In this document: positions 21,165-23,061 of the stretch, piece after piece
Numbering within the stretch: the first letter of the stretch is position 1
Layout of the letters: each line of letters opens with the position of its first letter
Source of the DNA: Plantago elongata
Taxonomy: Eukaryota; Streptophyta; Magnoliopsida; Lamiales; Plantaginaceae
DNA: 23,061 nt
Direction of reading: 5' to 3'
NCBI GenBank assembly: GCA_036897095.1
Contig: JAYMSP010002654.1
Coordinates: 1 to 23,061 of the forward strand
Program-made: the position numbers and the translations under genes
Notes under the pieces: model-generated
Told to the model about the DNA's origin: nothing
The model's database searches: none
Seen by the model: only the letters and a program-made list of their open reading frames with translations

Positions 21165-21719
21165 GCCGTATTCGATGGTAACGAACTAAGACGCGTCGTC
21201 GTGTGTGATGCGTTATGGTCACGTTATGAATATTTTTAATTCTTTTTATATATTTATTTATTAATCATATTATAAGAGTAATTAGATATTGAAATAAATA
21301 AAATTATATTTTTTAAAGTTTAAGATTAGAAAAAAAATTAATTTCTAAAACCATGTTTAACATATTTTAATAATATTTAGAAGTCGAAATTAATAAAATT
21401 GTAGTTTTAGAGGTTGTTTTAAAATTTTAAATTTAATTAAGAGATAAAATGAGTTCAAGGTGGAATGATCCAAAAATAGTTAGTTGAGGTGGTGTCTATT
21501 CGACCTCGAAGAGACGAGTTTGTTGGTAACTTTTATATATTTGTGTTTTTTGAATTATTTACGTTTGTAATTGGATAAAATATAAAAATTGAAAAATATA
21601 TAAAACAAATGGGGGAGGGGTACAAGACACGTGGCATTAGAGCTTCTAGCGCCGGAGACCGCACCATGCCAAGGCTTGGAGGAGCCACGGCGTGTGGCTC
21701 CCCACGCCGGGACACAGTC
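21165..21719 (+). mobile_element. Harbinger/Pong-like non-autonomous element B
   Basis: The element is 555 bp and lies directly after element A, with one TAA (21162-21164) between them and another TAA at 21720-21722. Shared blocks in the same order include ATTAATCATATTATAAGAG, GAAGT.GAAATTAATAAAATT, TTTTAGAGGTT and GAAGAG.CGA followed by TTGGT.ACTTTTAT. The left terminus GCCGTATTCGATGG resembles that of element A. The right terminus is diverged, so its own inverted repeats match poorly. It has no coding capacity. Confidence 0.7.
21681..21701. repeat. Short perfect inverted repeat at the right end of element B
   Basis: GGAGCCAC and GTGGCTCC form an 8-bp perfect stem around a 5-base loop. A competing stem CGGCGTG/CACGCCG overlaps it. 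Such GC-rich subterminal hairpins are common in non-autonomous DNA elements. Confidence 0.6.
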
Positions 21720-21981
21720 TAAGTGTACAACTTGAATTATGTACATAACATGTGACATTTGAAGGGAAAAGCAGAAATAAAAGTAAGACAGCGTAATTGT
21801 GCAACACAAAGAACATGGAAGTGTGACTGTTTAGATCAGAACCAATATTTCAAATGAAAAGGCACAAGCAATTACAGTGCCCCTATTCCCGAATTACAAA
21901 TTTACAATCAATCAAGTATTGGAAAATATTAATAAAAATAGATGTGTAAATTAGTTAAGATGGTAGAGAAGTAATAAGTTA

Positions 21982-22191
<210 letters not shown>

Positions 22192-22321
22192 TCATTTACA
22201 AGAGACGTCTGCTTCCCGCCAACTCAAGGTCCATTTCCCGCGGCTTTCTTATTTTAACTGTTCTTCACTTTTTGGCACCATTCTTAATTTCTTATTTAAA
22301 AAAGTAAAAGTCACCTTTACA

Positions 22322-22328
22322 ATTTATA
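22322..22328 (-). promoter_or_regulatory. Candidate TATA box of the Nudix gene
   Basis: TATAAAT on the minus strand lies about 200 bases before the ATG at 22125, which predicts a leader of about 170 bases. The surroundings are AT-rich, so chance is possible. Confidence 0.4.
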
Positions 22329-22630
22329 AATAAATGGTGGAAAAGTTGAATTTGGAAAACTCATTAGGTGGAGTGAGTGACCAGAATTTGAAGTTTGGAT
22401 TACGAAATTATGTATATTAGTTTTTTCCAAAATATTAATGAGAGAATTTATTAAAAATAGGAATAATTACATACACCCATGCATGATGCCTATGTTGCAT
22501 CTGGATCTTCCAAGATCAACAATTACATCCAGGTCCATAAATTCCAATAAAAGTTGACCAGCTTAATTTCCAATTCACTTTACTTGCAAACCAGACACAG
22601 CCTTAGCAATTCTTTTCACTTTTACTTAGA
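22329..22630. other. Intergenic promoter-type region
   Basis: This is AT-rich sequence between the Nudix promoter and the CT-rich block at the right edge. I see no gene. If the edge block is a leader, this is the shared upstream region of two divergent genes. Confidence 0.4.
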
Positions 22631-23061
22631 TTGGAAAATTTACAGTACCACAATTACCTTTACCTTTCTTCTACCACCCGCCAAACCTCTCTGTCTTCTT
22701 CCTTGTTCCCGTCGTCTTCTTCCCGTGTCCGTGTTCTTCGTGTCGCCGTCTGCGTCTTCTTATTCGCGATTGTCTTATGCGTTGAGTTCAATCGACTGTG
22801 TTGCGTCTTCTTCGCGATTGTCTTCGTTTTCTGCGTTCTTCCCGTCGACGAATTCCGGCTACTCAATCGCGATTCCGTCTTCTTCTTCTGTTTCGGAGAC
22901 TGTACAAGCGCGATTCCTGCAGCTTCTTCTTTGGCTAAGGCTGTTTCTTTCATTCAAGAACTTTGGGAATCCTTACTGATGCCAATTAAGCTCTAGTTTT
23001 GCAAATTGATGGAAGGTTTTGGCAATCACCATTCTAATATCTAGATCTGGTAAAGAATGGA
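22631..23061 (+). other. CT-rich block, possible leader or first exon of a gene beyond the edge
   Basis: From about 22655 to 22990 the plus strand is rich in CTTCTTC, GTC and TCGCGAT words, with GC well above the flanks. That is typical of a plant 5' untranslated region. The open frames here (22554-22979, 22631-22996) begin with TTG, have no ATG near their starts and give low-complexity Ser/Phe/Val strings, so I do not call a protein. TCGCGAT or CGCGAT recurs at about 22764, 22812, 22867 and 22909. The window ends before a start codon can be judged. Confidence 0.35.

Noticed and set aside
21533..21809. Minus-strand frames of 60 and 84 codons in the Nudix intron
   Set aside because: They overlap the right end of Harbinger-like element B and its flank and have no transposase similarity.
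22554..22996. Frames of 141 and 121 codons at the right edge as a protein
   Set aside because: Both start at TTG and give low-complexity Ser/Phe/Val-rich strings. A CT-rich leader explains them better.

Overview
This is plant nuclear DNA. It is very AT-rich, with long non-coding stretches, intron-split coding sequence, TATA boxes of plant type and many plant-type transposable-element remnants. The protein families (an IDA-like abscission peptide, a MIZU-KUSSEI1/DUF617 protein, a PR-1 protein and a plant NUDX1) fix it as a flowering plant. A family of short elements rich in CAGTC/CAGTT repeats might point to Caryophyllales, but that rests on memory of similar repeats and is weak.

Layout. Positions 1-5100 hold no recognisable gene, only a short tandem repeat (412-534) and one CAGTT-rich MITE (about 3190-3296). 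A tRNA-derived SINE (5127-5202) sits just upstream of a small secreted peptide gene of the IDA/IDL family (5570-5827, +). From 5828 to 9031 there is intergenic DNA with a W-box cluster, a poly(A)-ended possible retro-fragment and a 67-bp tandem duplication. A complete but non-coding LTR retrotransposon of copia type, with primer site and polypurine tract, occupies 9032-10932. A single-exon DUF617/MIZ1-like gene lies at 13461-14258 (-). Two further CAGTC-rich MITEs follow (15383-15518 and 16220-16380), then a second copy of the SINE in reverse orientation (17249-17337).

The right third is the gene-dense part. An intronless PR-1 gene (18150-18641, +) is convergent with a two-exon NUDX1-type Nudix hydrolase (exon 1 at 22125-21987, exon 2 at 19362-19064, -). 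The NUDX1 intron of about 2.6 kb splits the Nudix box and carries two homologous, directly repeated Harbinger/Pong-like non-autonomous elements that abut each other and share a TAA. The last 0.4 kb is CT-rich and looks like the untranslated leader of a gene running off the right edge.

The genes do not form an operon or an obvious joint pathway. I found no undescribed multi-gene system. The most interesting structures are the paired Harbinger elements in the NUDX1 intron, the non-autonomous copia element with an internal 74-bp repeat, the SINE next to the peptide-hormone gene, and the extended C-terminus of the PR-1 protein.
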